Shown one piece after another: positions 12,564-12,682 of a stretch of 12,682 bases of DNA. The position numbers and the translations under genes are program-made. Each line of letters begins with the position of its first letter. Position 1 is the stretch's first letter. This stretch comes from an uncultured Coriobacteriaceae bacterium (GTDB lineage Bacteria; Actinomycetota; Coriobacteriia; Coriobacteriales; Eggerthellaceae): contig CADBQL010000110.1 in the NCBI GenBank assembly GCA_902796815.1, positions 1 through 12,682 on the forward strand. Direction: 5' to 3'. Below the pieces are notes generated by a model. It was not told the origin of the DNA. It did not search any database and saw only the letters and a program-made list of their open reading frames with translations.

Positions 12564-12682
12564 ATGAGAAGGCACCTGCTTGCGCTCGCAACCCTCATCG
12601 TTACGCTAGTCTGCGTGGCAGGATGCGCCGCGCCCGCCCAGTCTTCGAACGATTCGGGCAGCTCCCAGCTCCCAAGCGCCGC
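12564..12682 (+). CDS. Lipoprotein, N-terminal part (runs off the right edge)
   Basis: The visible 39 residues begin with a signal peptide: basic R2 and R3, a hydrophobic stretch at 5-19, then the lipobox VAGC with acylated cysteine C21. A Ser/Ala-rich stretch follows (APAQSSNDSGSS), as is usual just outside the membrane. AAAGGA (12553-12558) lies 5 nt before the ATG. The mature domain is outside the window. It could be a solute-binding protein or any other surface lipoprotein, and the divergent BCCT gene does not settle this. Confidence 0.85.
   Translation, partial: MRRHLLALATLIVTLVCVAGCAAPAQSSNDSGSSQLPSA

Overview
The window looks like a chromosomal segment from an anaerobic actinobacterium, most likely a Coriobacteriia / Eggerthellaceae-type organism. 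This placement is an inference. It rests on moderately high GC with AT-rich intergenic gaps, AGGAGG-type ribosome sites, secreted and lipid-anchored proteins with long Ser/Ala/Asp/Glu linkers, YARHG-domain envelope proteins, a two-iron superoxide reductase and a BCCT carrier. No plasmid, phage, transposase or CRISPR signature is visible.

Layout: 1-381 is an AT-rich gap ending in a tRNA promoter. A tRNA-Gly(UCC) lies at 382-455 with its own terminator. A MATE-family exporter (627-2225, minus) follows, then a secreted YARHG protein (2539-3828, minus). Divergent from the latter is a zinc-ribbon, single-pass membrane YARHG protein (4216-5610, plus). A small YbjQ/UPF0145 protein (5755-6066, minus) converges on it across a long perfect hairpin. 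Divergent from YbjQ is a 657-residue protein joining a zinc ribbon, repeated Trp motifs, a TerB-like helical region and a CbxX/CfxQ-type AAA+ ATPase (6284-8257, plus). Desulfoferrodoxin (8460-8888, plus) and a membrane- or lipid-anchored C39-like cysteine peptidase (9057-10148, plus) follow. Last come a BCCT carrier (10414-12063, minus) and, after a 500-bp AT-rich gap, the start of a lipoprotein gene (12564 to the right edge, plus).

Most of the genes concern the envelope or stress: two YARHG proteins, an anchored papain-fold peptidase, a lipoprotein, two transporters, a superoxide reductase, and an AAA+ ATPase with a TerB-like region. They are not one operon, because strands alternate and each gene or pair has its own regulatory DNA. 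A joint function is only a hypothesis.

The most unusual features are four. First, a family of short palindromes shares a CCCC(TG or A)GGGG core but has outer stems that change together on both sides; they occur in three intergenic places, once on the -35 region of the membrane YARHG gene. Second, the AAA+ protein has an unfamiliar domain order with six Trp motifs. Third, the BCCT carrier has Glu in place of the usual TM4 substrate-cage Trp and Lys at the position where CaiT has an Arg that replaces sodium. Fourth, the BCCT mRNA leader contains a 12-bp stem that runs into its Shine-Dalgarno sequence.
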